The translations under genes and the position numbers were made by a program. From Ophiothrix spiculata (Eukaryota > Echinodermata > Ophiuroidea > Amphilepidida > Ophiotrichidae), in the NCBI GenBank assembly GCA_000969725.1, contig JXSR01S017249.1: a DNA stretch of 26,451 nt. One strand, written 5' to 3'. Within the stretch, counting starts at the first letter, position 1; each line of letters starts with the position of its first letter. Under the pieces are notes generated by a model. The model was not told the DNA's origin. It did not search any database and worked only from the letters and a program-made list of their open reading frames with translations. Positions 1 through 10,838 of this stretch are shown here, one piece after another.

Positions 1-972
1 TATGTAGTGTCTTGAATCTTCCTTACCTTGTTTAACTTAGGATGCACAACTCTAGAGCACTTCATTGAATTATTTCATACACAACAGAGAACCTGAAATA
101 GTAAACAAGAAACTATAAAAGTTTACGAACTGAATGGTTTCCGGTGGAAAATTTTGCATGCATGTACAATATAAAATATAAAATAGGAGATTCATACGTA
201 GGAAAACTAATCCTTCATTAATTTAACATCAAATATCTTTTTGGTATATAGAACAAATATTGACTGTCTTATATTCAGCTGGGGCATGCAGTTATCAATG
301 TAGACCCTTAACACTTAAGTGCATAAGGGGGTCCATATGGACCAAACCCAATAAAGCTGTGTTATGTAATTGTCAAGGTAGGGGTTGCGATGTTTTGGTG
401 ACAAAAAATAAAATAAACTTGGTCGCACCGTTTTTGAGATAATTAGCATAAACTGGTAAAATGATGGTGCTATTAAAATTTGGCGCTATTATTTTGTCCA
501 TAAAATCATAACCAAATAACCTTTTATCAATTTCTTTTCAGCAATGTATTTGTACTTATCTTCTGCTTCTATGAGCCAAATTTTATTTAAAAATTCAATC
601 AGGAAAGCCATCTGTTTTCAAATTTTTGGCGGGAATTTTATTTTTCAAAAATCTGTTTTTCAGCCGTCATATTGAAACTGAACAACCGATTTTCAATATT
701 TTTGTGTTTTCAGAGTTGTGCTAACACAGTCTACACCTGGCCAATTCCCTCCTTATGCACTAACAGGATTATAAAACACCTTATGCACTTAAGTGTTAAT
801 TATGCCAAGAACATGAATATGTCTTCAATGCTTTTGGGCATTGTCATTCGACATTTTCAACTTGGGCCTATTAAAATTCTTTAAAGACGATCACAGTACT
901 ACCTATAGATTTTGTGTATTTTTTGTCAGTTAATAGATATGAGTCTAAACTTCAAAAGTCAGCAATAAAAAA
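1..972. other. Intergenic or intronic DNA, nothing recognised
   Basis: AT-rich sequence with stop codons in all frames. The two short ORFs here start at non-ATG codons and show no domain or compositional sign of coding. I see no convincing repeat, RNA gene or splice-flanked exon. Confidence 0.6.
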
Positions 973-1205
973 TGGTGGTCACGGACCATCTAAGTGCGCT
1001 ATGACATCATATATGATGACCTCATTTTCCTTTTAAAGCACGATAACTTGATAACTCGAGCATCAGATTACTTAACATAATTAACTTTTTTTATCTGTTT
1101 GATGTTATAAAACCGAATTTTGACATTTCTAGTGATTAAAATTATTTTTAGATTTTACCCTATGTAATTAAATCTCAAGTTATCTTTTAAAAACAGTCGG
1201 TGACC
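973..1205. repeat. Possible degenerate inverted-repeat element
   Basis: The left side reads ggtcacggac and the right side (1194-1205) is its near reverse complement, gtcggtgacc. Inside both arms is a matching ttttaaa(a/g)..gataactt block (left near 1033-1052, right near 1178-1190). The left arm carries about 40 extra bases, including the perfect palindrome catcatatatgatg at 1005-1018. The arrangement suggests a decayed MITE, but I found no clear target-site duplication. Confidence 0.3.
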
Positions 1206-2194
1206 CCTTGACATTCACAATTGACCAGCCAAAAAATTAAAATTCTATATGTAGCAAATATGTGAAAAATCAGCATTTTTTAGTATAGGAAAACACACAG
1301 TAAAAGTTTCTTCACTAAAGGCCCGTTGAGTTGGGAGCACTCGATACTATTAATTTCGTGGTATATTTTTGTGTTGTTCGGCGCTTATCGGGAAGACAAT
1401 ACTTTAAAAACAAGTGTGCACATTGGGTTTTATGTATCAGGCGCAAGTTTTACGCTTAGTTACCATGCGCGCGTTTTGTCAAAATCTTTCCCTGACCAAC
1501 AAATTCTGTAACACTGCACTCTAAATTCTAAATTAACACCACGATCATTTTGAAGCGTGATCAAATATTAAGTATTAATATTAAGTAGTCAAATATTTGT
1601 ATAACAAAGTATATAAAATAGAAATAGTTTGCTTCTGATATGTAACAATTCACCCCTTCTCTCAAATAACTGATTTTTATTTATCTTGATTCAAAGTTGA
1701 ATATATTTGGCATATTTCATGTTTTTATTCGCTATGAATCACTTATAAGAATTTGGCATGTCTTCCTTGTACATTTCCTGTGACCTTAGGCCTGTAATTG
1801 TAAAATAAACGCAAGTCAAATCCTATAAGAGCAAAGAAATCTTTAAGTCTTACACCAAACACAGTGCATTTCATTCCTGTCATAAAATTAACTAGTAATG
1901 ATAAAGTACATGATAAGCCACTGAGATGTACTTTTCCTCAAAACGTGGCTGTGTATGATTCAAAATCTATTTAGGTATAACAAGGTGTTAAAGGAAAGTT
2001 GTGATGGAAGAAAATGAAATGTTTTTCCTGGTTTAAGAATAGTTTGAAGTTTGACTTATGTTGCTGCAGCAAGTTGAAACAGCAATTATTTAAATTAAAA
2101 CAAAAAATGTAGATAGTTAAAGGTATTAAGGTGGTTTCACAGTAGGTGTCACAGTTGTAGCTTGTAGTTAGGTCAGATGACAAAGCATTTGCAA
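1206..2194. other. Nothing recognised
   Basis: AT-rich DNA with dispersed stops. There is no coding-like block, long inverted repeat or tRNA-like motif that I can support. Confidence 0.55.
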
Positions 2195-2755
2195 TTTTGA
2201 GCTGTCGTTATATGGAGCACGAAACATTTGCATATTGCCAATTTGCCACAATGGTCTGTCACAAGAAAAGTGTAATTTATTCCAACGCAAAACAATGTGT
2301 CGTTTCGACCATCAGGATAAGGTAATTTGGTTGCTATACGTGTGCTTGCCACAAAATTTTCCAGGTGTGACAAGGTTGAGTTTGTGCATTTGAAATTTTG
2401 ACATCATGCTGGTTGCATGAGCACCACAACAGGCACTCTGATTTTATGGACATTTGGATACCTGCTTTATGCTTCCTTGCGCTGTAATTCCACACACACA
2501 TATGCAATACAGATCTTGAATGTTGCTGCGATGGTCTGTCATGAGAAAAGTTGAATTTATTCCAACGCACTCAAAAAGATGTGTTGTTGTGACCATCTTG
2601 ACAAAGTTATAAACTTGTTGTGCTTTCCGCAAATATTTCAAGATGCAACAAGGTCAAGTTTGCGCACTTTAAATTTTTGACGTCAAACTGGTCCTTCGAC
2701 CACCAAGACAGACACTCTAAAATCAGCTTTACTCCTAAGTGCAGTTTTGGCCATG
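2195..2755. repeat. Diverged tandem duplication, two ~280 bp units
   Basis: Unit A (about 2195-2474) and unit B (about 2475-2755) align along their length at an offset of about 280 bp. Shared blocks are atggtctgtca followed by gaaaag (2251 and 2531), aatttattccaacgca (2273 and 2553), and a tgcaacaaggt/tgtgacaaggt..agttt block followed by aaattttgac. Divergence is substantial. Overlapping reading frames on both strands give similar peptides in A and B (for example CVGIN.TFL.TDH on the minus strand), but neither unit keeps a continuous frame. I take this as an old satellite-like or segmental duplication, not a gene. Confidence 0.7.
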
Positions 2756-4386
2756 CAGCACCTGAGTGGCTTGAATACTTAAATATAAGTTCCATCGTCA
2801 ACGCTATTGCACCGGTATGTCTCCTCTTAATCTTTAATCTGTGATGTTACCTTAACAATGTGACAACCAGGATACACTCTTGAAGTTCTGGTTCCGGTTC
2901 CTCCTTAGAATGGCTCACATGAGCTTTTGGTTGTATTAGTATGCTTTATTAACCTAAAGGCCAATTATTAACTTTTACCAGGTTCACCAAGATCAAAATA
3001 TTTAGAATGAATGCTACCGTTGGCAATTCATGCGTAAAAATTAAAATTGCCACTTTATAATATATTATAGCTGGTTTTAATATACAATAATTTTAAGCCT
3101 TTCTTTAATCTATTTAAGTGTTGACAAGGGCTTTTATGATACATCGTGATCCAATAAATGGGTTGACGCTTCAAAAGGAAATGGTTATGAATCAGATGAC
3201 ACATCAATGTTTCATTTTATCAACTCATTTCAATCCTTCAAACTTGTAAAGAAAAAATTTTTAATCAAGTTTCCTTAACACTAACAGTTCATATATGATA
3301 AGAAAGTAAGGGTGAAGGAAATATGTGACCGTACATCCCCGAAGCTTGTCATGGAGTAAAAGGTGAAACTAAGAGAAATCCGTCCAAAGATTAGCAAGGC
3401 CTATGTTTTCTGTTGATGGTCCTCAAAACATACAAATAATTTTCTTATTTTCAATCATTTTCTTAAAATGAAACTTTGCAGGTGATTTGAAGTAAGCATA
3501 AAGATTGTGAATATCAAAAAAAAAAACAATTTTGGCATATTATGACCTTTGCATGTATTTACACATGTAGTGCAAAATGAAGTTTGCTCAATTTACAGGG
3601 TGTTATAGTATTTTTAATAATCAAATTTCTCCCTTCGCGGGTTTTTTGGAGAACGACACTTGTTGCTAAGGTATTTTGTGTGAAAGTCGCACGTATTTAC
3701 AGCATGTGATTGGCCTTATTCCAGTGCTAGTGAAGCCCTGACGATAGCGCGCGTTACGCTTGAGTTAAACGATGCAGTACGCAGGTAAATTTAATAAATG
3801 AAAACACTATAGCGATGAACGAATACAAATACAAAATTGTGTTCACCATGCCTGGGGCATGAATTCTGGACTGCTTGCATACTGAGCACTTGGCTTCCTG
3901 CTCAAGCATTGTAAACTAAAATGTCACAAAGAATGAACCCAAATAACAAGATTACGTGTTGTTGGGTAAAGTTAGGTTCTAAACACTACTTACTTCGATA
4001 ATCACTTAGGACTGCAAGATTGCCGTACTTAAGTTACTCAACCATACATATATGCAAATACCACTGTGAAAATATAAAAGGAGACATGTATTTTTTTAAG
4101 TTGTTAACATGTTTTAACATGTGAACGGTATTCATTAAATGGAATCATCTGCTTTCCCATCAACTTGATTAACCATACCTGAATTGCACTATGACTCAAA
4201 TCAATATTTCAAACCTCCCAACTCATTTTCCCTGAGCATTGTACACATTATGAAAATATTATTTTATGAATGAATCAGAATAAATTAATGTGCATTCCAT
4301 TTTGAGAAATGAGTCAAAATTAATACAAATAATTGCATCGACTTGGTTCACTGTCCAATCTACTTCTCCTACAGGCCTGTGTATTA
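2756..4386. other. Nothing recognised
   Basis: About 1.6 kb of AT-rich DNA. It has short homopolymers (for example an A-run near 3516-3527) and a slightly CpG-richer patch near 3640-3780, but no supportable gene, RNA or repeat boundary. Confidence 0.5.
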
Positions 4387-4388
4387 TA

Positions 4389-4625
4389 CATTCCCGCTCG
4401 AAAGTATATCTCATTTTTTATAATAAACGACCTAAAATTATCAAAGATTCATACTAGTATAGGTCACTTATCTATTCAGTATGATTAAATCAATGTTTGT
4501 TTTAAAATTTAATCTTCCAATTGCAATTCCAGATTAGTTAGTTCTATAATTATACAATAAAATGAAAACCTTTTGAGATATGGCTGAATAAAGTTTTTGT
4601 GCAGAAATACTTTCGAGCGGGAGTG
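4389..4625. mobile_element. TA-flanked MITE (Tc1/mariner type), 237 bp
   Basis: The terminal inverted repeats are about 23 bp. The left begins CATTCCCGCTCGAAAGTAT and the right is its reverse complement with two mismatches; a core of 15 bases (CCCGCTCGAAAGTAT) is perfect. The element is bounded by TA at 4387-4388 and 4626-4627. The interior is AT-rich with no transposase. A TA duplication with short TIRs and no coding capacity is typical of a non-autonomous Tc1/mariner-type element; the superfamily call rests on the TA alone. Confidence 0.82.
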
Positions 4626-4627
4626 TA

Positions 4628-5596
4628 GTCACATTTTTTTAACCTATTTAGCCAACACTTCAATGATAAGACTAAAAGTTGTTTTGTCACATATAGAATT
4701 TCTTTTACTTAAAATATCTTTGTTATTGTTAACAAATATATAGGTCTGAATTTAGGATTGTTTTTAAAGTGCATTCTTTATTTCATTCAACACACCCAAA
4801 AAGCCTTCTCTTACAGTTGCATAGTAACTAAAATCTATATGTAAACAACAATGGTAACCAAGCAACGAAAGCCTTATTCTTATCTAATCACAAAATTTTA
4901 TGGGCAATATTCCAACAAGTAAGTGTCCTGATGTGTGATATAAAAACTGATACCTAGAATTGAGATTGGGGACTTGCAATCACTTCTATAATTGTAACCC
5001 ATATTGATATTTGGGGTTTAAAGTTAAACCAAGAACATCAATGACTAAACAAGAGGGACCATTTGCTCTTTTCTTGATAGCCAATTTGATAAGCTTGGCC
5101 ATTAAAGTACATGCTAAAATGTACCCAAGTAACCAAATGGTGTGTGTAAAGTTAAAAAGTCTGAAAATGTTGATGGCTTGTGACTAATCATCCATTTTGA
5201 TGTCTGCAAACCCAGTGGTAAAATTGATGCAAGCTTACTTCCTGTATAATGTGACTCATTGTTGCTCAAACCAAAAAGTTGGCCCAGGGCAATGTGCAAC
5301 CTTAATGTTGTAGCTTGTCAACTTAAAATTGTCAAGATGTTGCCTTTACCAAATCTGATAAAAACATACATTTATCTTCTACATGTTGAAGATGGTACTT
5401 TGGACAATTATGTGACTTCAGTCTTCAGTGCTTTTACTCCAGCAAAGATTCTGCTTGTCCTATATAGGAGGTTCTAAACAGTGCTCTGCAAATGTGCCAT
5501 GGGTGCTTGAGAAGAATTTGGTGCAAGTAAAAAATATGCCAAACTAAAGCTTTTGATTGGTTGGTGTAGGTTGCATCTCCTTCAGAACTGGTAAAG
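4628..5596. other. Nothing recognised
   Basis: AT-rich. Overlapping ORFs on opposite strands (5114-5299 minus, 5259-5477 plus) start at non-ATG codons and have no recognisable domain, so I treat them as fortuitous. Confidence 0.5.
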
Positions 5597-5598
5597 TA

Positions 5599-5882
5599 AA
5601 GGCGAAATCATACTCCATACTCCGCCTCCAAACAAAATTTTTCCTACCAAACATTTGGTCGTGACGTCACCAAATATTTGCCATCGAACTTAAAGTATGA
5701 ACGGGTAGCAAACATTTGGTCCAATGTATATTGCAATTCAATAGCATGTGCAATCTAGCGCGAAATTTTATTTGGTCTCAACTCGGTGTTGAAGTTATTT
5801 TGTTTGGAGTCACTCGTCATTTTGACGTCACGACCAAATGTTTGGTAGCGAAAATTTTGGAGGCAGAGTATGTTTTCGGCTT
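5599..5882. mobile_element. TA-flanked palindromic MITE, 284 bp
   Basis: The arms 5599-5669 and 5822-5882 are inverted copies. The inner 23 bases (accaaacatttggtcgtgac plus gtca) match perfectly, and the outer part begins AAGSCGAAAWCATACT. The left arm has an extra 7 bp (a local atactcc duplication). TA flanks both ends (5597-5598, 5883-5884). The core contains further partial copies of the caaacatttggtc motif. There is no coding capacity; the short plus-strand ORF at 5716-5898 runs out through the right arm and is an artefact. Confidence 0.8.
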
Positions 5883-5884
5883 TA

Positions 5885-7656
5885 GAGCTTGTAATTGACG
5901 GGCACTTCAACTGGTATGATGCCAACAAAGGAGTATCTGGTGATTATTGATTGTATGGGTTGGTAGCTTAGATTGTGTGAAGCTTTGCCTTGGTGGATGT
6001 TTGGTATGACACGTGGTTAAAATGGTATATTAACCAGGCCATGGTGGATCTTATAAAACATTGAGCTCTGGTTCAAGAGTCTACCAGTAGCAAGGGTGTC
6101 CTATTGTAGAATATGGTGCTTAGAAGACATGCTGGAAGTTCTGTCATGGTTATTGTAGACTAATCTAGGTGCGTATCTCTGGACTCCTTCAATCTTATTT
6201 ATTTGACCACATTACATCAAAAATTTTAAGGATTTTTTGACATCTATCAAATAATTAGTTGTTAAAAGTTACCCTTTCATTCAACACTACTGGTTTATAA
6301 TGTAGAATAAATATATTGGGTCTACACCTATTAACGCAGCAGATAAAATTCAAAATCCCTCTAGAAATCGAAAAAGTGAAAATTTCGGTACATATAAGAT
6401 CTTTAGTATTTTTATTATTCTATGGTATCTGAAGTTATCTGACATGAAGTGTAGGAAAATGTAGATGAATATTAATGAAGATATAGCCTTATTGACATAG
6501 AATTTGCATAACATTTGGTTCTTTGCCATTTGACACTAGTTTGACCACAATTCGCTTACTTTGTACATTCTTGGCATTTTTCAACCTGCAATATTTAGAG
6601 GAGACATCAAGGTATCCAATAAGACCAATTTTCCTGGCACAATAAAGGGCAATTTGCATAAATTAGCATAAATTATGCACATTTTTCAAGAATTTCGACA
6701 ATTGACCAACTTTCATTTCCTTTGTCATAGTAATTTGTACGTTCAATTACATACTGATGGCTGAAACGTATTTCTTACTATATTTTATACCTTTGGTATA
6801 AAAATGAAGGAAATATCTTATAAAATGTTGATATTACACGTAAAAATGTAAAGTGAACCAATATCGCAATTTCAACCATGTCTAAATTTAGCATTAAAAG
6901 AGGTGGCGCATATGCTACTCAGTAAGTATTATCTCTTATTGAATTTCGTGATCATTGGTGATTTGATCGATTAATGTTCATTGTTACCCCGTGTTTATGT
7001 TGTCCTTTTCATACTACGGAGACTTGCATGGGACTAATGTTAATAATTTACGACTCAAAATGTATTGAAGAATAGAAATTTGTTATGAATTTGTAAACAA
7101 GATGATTTATTTCTTTGGGGGTAGATAATGTTTTTCCAGCGAGAAATTTATAAAATATGGTATCAGTTTTGACATCGATATGAACAATGATGAAAAACAT
7201 TTAATGTTATAAACATTAAGAGGTTTTCAAGGGAACTATAAGTGATGATTGCTTTTTAAACCAAGTTTGCCCTATGTTAAAGACTCATCTATATAATAAC
7301 GCTGCCTTTTTTTTTTTGTCTGTTTCTGGTTATAGGCAAAAAATAAATCTGCTATTATAGTCATAGAATTTTTTGATTTCTATAAACTTTCCATCTCCAA
7401 ACTGTCAATCATCATGATAACATATCATACGAATCCAATTTGATCATCAAACAACATTATTATAGGAATCTACCAAGATTGTTTCGAAAGAACTACTGGT
7501 CAAATTCATATCTGCTTAGACCACTCGTAAGGGTCTTATGTAATTTTGAAATATGATTCTTCTTCATTTTGTGTGTTCTTCCATTTAAACAAACTTTCCT
7601 CTAACATGTCTGCAAAATAAAAGTTTTAATAAATTGGTATGCGCATAAATTTTTGG
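5885..7656. other. Nothing recognised
   Basis: AT-rich DNA with some attagcataaattatgca-type low-complexity sequence near 6650-6680. No ORF, RNA or element boundary can be supported. The last ~30 bases end in tttttggtgcag, the apparent splice acceptor later duplicated by the adjacent transposon. Confidence 0.5.
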
Positions 7657-7734
7657 TGCAGGACCAGGGGCGTAACCAGGGGGGTGTCCGGGGGGGCAGC
7701 TTGCCCCCCCGGACCCAAAAAAATCGGGAAGGAG

Positions 7735-7870
7735 AGCAAAAAAATGGGAAGGGAAGAAAGGGAGGAAGAGAAGAGAAAGGGCAAAGAAGAGGGAAAAGGC
7801 GAAGGAAAAGAGAAAAAGAAAGAAAAAGAAGGAAGAGAAAAGGGAAAAGAGAAAAGAAAAAAGAAAGAAA
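7735..7870 (+). repeat. Polypurine (G/A) tract inside the hAT element
   Basis: Some 135 bases almost purely of A and G on the plus strand, mostly irregular gaaa/ggaa/aaag units. Such tracts can form triplex (H-DNA) structures. It explains the Lys/Glu/Arg-rich and Ser/Phe/Pro-rich pseudo-ORFs on the two strands. Confidence 0.85.
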
Positions 7871-7935
7871 CCATTATTTCATCCAAAAATAGGCGTTTTT
7901 TAGCTAAAATAAACAAATTTGTCCATATATTTTTG

Positions 7936-7952
7936 CGCGCGCTACGCGCGCG
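7936..7952. other. Subterminal GC hairpin of the hAT element
   Basis: The sequence cgcgcgc-tac-gcgcgcg gives a 7 bp perfect stem with a 3 nt loop, standing out in AT-rich surroundings. It lies about 85 bp inside the right TIR. Subterminal hairpins are common in hAT MITEs, so I attach it to that element. Confidence 0.6.
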
Positions 7953-8042
7953 TTACATTTTTTCCCAAGCCAGTACAAAAATCGGGAAGGCTCTTGAGAC
8001 TTGCCCCCCCGGACGGTCAAAGCTAGTTACGCCCCTGTGCAG

Positions 8043-8138
8043 GACTTGGGCACGATTTATATGAGAACCGTGGAAATGCAGGAACTTTGTGACAATCTCA
8101 CATCCACGGCCTCTGACAATACAAAACAAACAATGTGG
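8043..8138 (+). CDS. Candidate internal coding exon, unidentified protein
   Basis: A 96 bp open segment (32 codons, phase 0 at both ends) is bounded by TGCAG at its 5' side and by TGG|GTAAGC, a good splice donor, at its 3' side. The translation starts DLGTIYMRTVEMQELCDNLT and looks like ordinary protein. The hAT element at 7665-8037 inserted exactly at its acceptor, and the 8 bp duplication restores CAG directly before the exon. The next acceptor-like site is pyrimidine-rich tttcctcctcag ending near 8185, but no clear open exon follows. No family recognised; it could be a chance open stretch. Confidence 0.4.
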
Positions 8139-8629
8139 GTAAGCCAGTATCTGCTTTCTTGTGTCACGCCTGACTTTCCTCCTCAGTGTATTCCAGATAC
8201 CTGATCATATATCAGATAATACTAAATGGACTCTCCCCCTTCAATAATTATAGGGTATAGTCCTATGTGGGGAGGTTCCTCACTTATAAATCCAGCAATC
8301 AACCCGGTGGATGTGATCTTTGTCAGACATGTCTGAAAATGATTGTCGACCTGTCTCATGTCTTTACCGACCGATCCCGTCTCAGAACAATTTTTCTACC
8401 AATCCATATTGACGCATTGCTGTTCATTTGTACTCTGATTAAGAAAGTGAAACCATGATCAAAACTTTGAGATCTTATGAAGCCTTGAATGTTCAAATGC
8501 AGTTCTATTTTGATGCAGTCATGTTTCAAAGAAAAGATCCGTAGCTCAAAACTATGTACCAACTTGACGTCATTATTTAGCTGTTATGGTCCAATGTCCT
8601 TATAATTCGGTGGACAATTTCTTCGGGTC
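8139..8629. other. Uncharacterised stretch with a weak cysteine-motif ORF
   Basis: It holds a pyrimidine-rich acceptor-like site near 8185 and a non-ATG ORF at 8267-8458. The ORF includes GGCDLCQTC, which weakly recalls the cysteine-containing linker before the GIY-YIG domain of Penelope-like retroelements. The downstream residues do not align convincingly, so I do not annotate a gene. Confidence 0.3.
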
Positions 8630-9147
8630 CTATAAGAATTTGAAAATAATCAAAATGTCGACTGAATCAACATCATATTCTTTTCTTAAGCATGCACCAT
8701 CAAGTGGCATCCCGATTTTAAGGCTTTCACAAAAGTTACATGCTTCCTCCCCAGCTACGACGACAACTATGTGCTCATTCACAAGAACATCTGACTCATC
8801 ATTTTGTATCTTTGCATATCGTTTGGGATTTATCAAAAGTTTGATGCTTTCCTGGATTCCTTCAACATAATGTTTTTATGCAAATCAATGTGGTGTATCA
8901 TGTGAGGGTTATAGGCTGACCATTCTTCTTCTTGACGTTTTCGGAGATATTGTTCTTCGATCTTTTTGGGCTTGCTTTTGTGCTGTTTCATTGTACTGCA
9001 AGGTGGTCTGATGTACAAAGTTTCTCCACTGCGCATGAGATGAGATAAGATAATCATGTTCCATAGATCATGTTCTGGATTCAATGCAGTCCTAAAATCG
9101 CGGATTAGGCCTATATATACATATTTCCCATAGTATTTGTTGTCTTA
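8630..9147 (-). pseudogene. Coding-like minus-strand block with one frameshift, unidentified
   Basis: On the minus strand an open frame runs from about 9144 to 8836. It contains LNPEHDLWNMIILSHLMRSG, then a charged stretch (KPKKIEEQYLRKRQEEEW), then HHIDLHKNIMLKE. It hits TGA, and a +1 neighbouring frame, open across that point, continues with LINPKRYAKIQNDESDVLVN and VVVVAGEEACNFCESLK to a stop at 8630. The two halves read like one protein of about 150 residues broken by a single indel near 8840. An acceptor-like ttttag lies just upstream of the first block. I do not recognise the family. It could be a decayed exon, a processed-gene fragment or a remnant of a transposon protein. Confidence 0.4.
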
Positions 9148-9343
9148 ATATTGTTTTTATAATTTTTCAATTCCATTTCCCGGACAACTTTGACTCATCT
9201 ACATTCAAAATGCTCTATAAAACCAAAGCTCATCCATTTCTGTCCTCTCGTGGGTCGGTTCAAATTTATTTATTTCCATCAAGCACAATATTGTTCCATC
9301 GGCTTCCTGTCAAGCACAATATTTGTTCCATCAAGGACAGTAT
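9148..9343. other. Short region upstream of the LINE remnant
   Basis: Contains a partial local duplication of ccatcggcttcctg (9297 and 9350) and caagcacaatat (9279 and 9311). It may hold further decayed reverse-transcriptase sequence, but I cannot trace a frame. Confidence 0.4.
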
Positions 9344-9646
9344 TTGGACCATCGGCTTCCTGTTGCCAAGCACATCCATGTCTGTACCCTTGTCCACACC
9401 TTAAAATTCCTAAACAACCTATTCCTAGTTACTATCCCTCATCCAAATTCACGCGTGTTATTACTACTTTTGGTCATCTACATGCCTCTTCCTCCGTCTG
9501 AGCTCTTCTATAGGACCTGAACTCTGACATGGCTTTTCCTACCCCAGTCCTTTGCCTATGGAGATGATGGAATAAGCTTACGGCTTCTTGCTGTGACCAG
9601 AAACTCTATAGTCTGTTTCAAAAAGTCCCCCAAAGGTCACCTGTTT
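9344..9646 (+). pseudogene. Decayed LINE (non-LTR) reverse transcriptase C-terminal fragment
   Basis: Reading across frames gives the order of motifs seen at the end of many CR1/L2/Jockey-type ORF2 proteins. First is LDHRLPVAKHIHVCTL (compare H-LPV-RI-FK), followed by LKFLNN, then a P-SR-L segment. After a shift come AFPTPVLCLW (compare AFS-AAP-LWN) and WNKL. After another shift comes CFKKSPKGHLF (compare FK-LKTHLF). The motif spacing matches the family, but there are several frameshifts and stops, so it is a dead 5'-truncated copy. The exact clade cannot be set by eye. Confidence 0.6.
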
Positions 9647-10838
9647 CCAATTAGATGGTTGTGTTCTCCTCTTTTCTTTTCCTTCCTCTTTTCTCTTTAA
9701 TTCTCATATATGTGTGTATGTTATATGATTTTGCAACATTTTGTCATGCCAGGAGTGCCAGATTGTGTGTTGCATCTTGGAAATTGGCATGGTTTCCGTC
9801 CCTAAAGATAAGCTTCCAAAGGGGAGGGGGTTACATTTGTTAAAGTCCCATGCAATTTGTTTCAGGATCACAGAAGCACATATCCTAATCAGCACACTAA
9901 CATTTTAGGCTTATTCAGAATTGTTTTAAAGATTTACATGATGACACAAATACAAACTTCATAAATTTGTATTGAAAAATTGCAAGATTTATTTCTTCTG
10001 ATGCAAATATTTGCCTTAACCTCTCTGGGAATTCATGATTGAATTGTGTGTTAAATGTCCATTATCTTGAACAACAAAGTTTACATTTTATATATAGTTA
10101 TTTTTGATAAAACATTCATCGTGTTCATGGGTCCCTTTTTAATTAAAGGACAGTTACGAAAAAGAGCGCTTCATCACTCTGTTGACTATACCATGGTCGA
10201 ATTAATCTAAGGAACGTACGGTACCAAGTCAATAGCGAATCGCATACATTATCGCCCTGGCTGGTATTCGTTGTACATGTAGTTACGTATTAGCAATATG
10301 TGGGAATATTTTTGATATAAAACCAGCTTTTAAAAATGCTATTGTTGAAGCCATTTTATGGCCTACGAAGTTCAAATTTGGCACACATAAGAACAGCACT
10401 TCAATTTGCTAACTGAAGATACAAAACCATCAATCGGGTAATTCTTATCAATATTATAATTGAAAATTTGAGGTCGTTTGAATGTTTTTACGGTAATTTT
10501 ATGAATTAATTATGCAAATAAGGTTGATAATCATCTTATTTCGTCTAAACCATATGGTGATATTAAAGCCCAAACTCCATTAATCTAAATTCAGTTATCC
10601 GCACATTTCTGAAAACTTTTATATTTGTGTTGTCTACAAAACTCTGTTACCAAGTTTTGTTTACCAAAAACGTTCATTTTTGTACAAATTTGCCTGTAAT
10701 TCAGAAAATACTGACCTACATTTTCCTACACTTTACAGACATAAGCTTTGGACCCTTCTTAACATTCTTGGACGAAAAATTCCTATATGTACTCAAATTT
10801 CCGGACAAGTGATTTTTGGTATTTTATCTGCTGCGTTA
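9647..10838. other. Nothing recognised
   Basis: AT-rich DNA, with a G-rich patch near 9820-9830. ORFs here are short and begin at non-ATG codons. No element boundaries or RNA genes were found. Confidence 0.5.

Larger units (their letters stand above)
7665..8037. mobile_element. Non-autonomous hAT element, 373 bp, perfect 8 bp TSD
   Basis: Perfect 12 bp terminal inverted repeats, CAGGGGCGTAAC at the left and GTTACGCCCCTG at the right, are enclosed by the identical octamer TGCAGGAC at 7657-7664 and 8038-8045. An 8 bp TSD with CAG-starting termini is diagnostic of the hAT superfamily. Subterminal GTCCGGGGGGGC-like blocks occur on both sides in inverted orientation. Internally there is a purine-rich tract (7735-7870) and a GC hairpin near the right end (7936-7952). 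There is no transposase. ORFs rich in Lys, Arg and Glu across it are translations of the purine tract. The perfect TSD suggests a fairly recent insertion. Confidence 0.92.

Noticed and set aside
260-442. Many short ORFs across the window, such as this one
   Set aside because: They start at TTG or other non-ATG codons, have no recognisable domains and are of a length expected by chance in AT-rich DNA.
7626-8064. Overlapping ORFs of 79-141 codons rich in Lys/Glu/Arg or Ser/Phe/Pro
   Set aside because: They are translations of the polypurine tract inside the hAT MITE; the same effect appears at 22557-22957.
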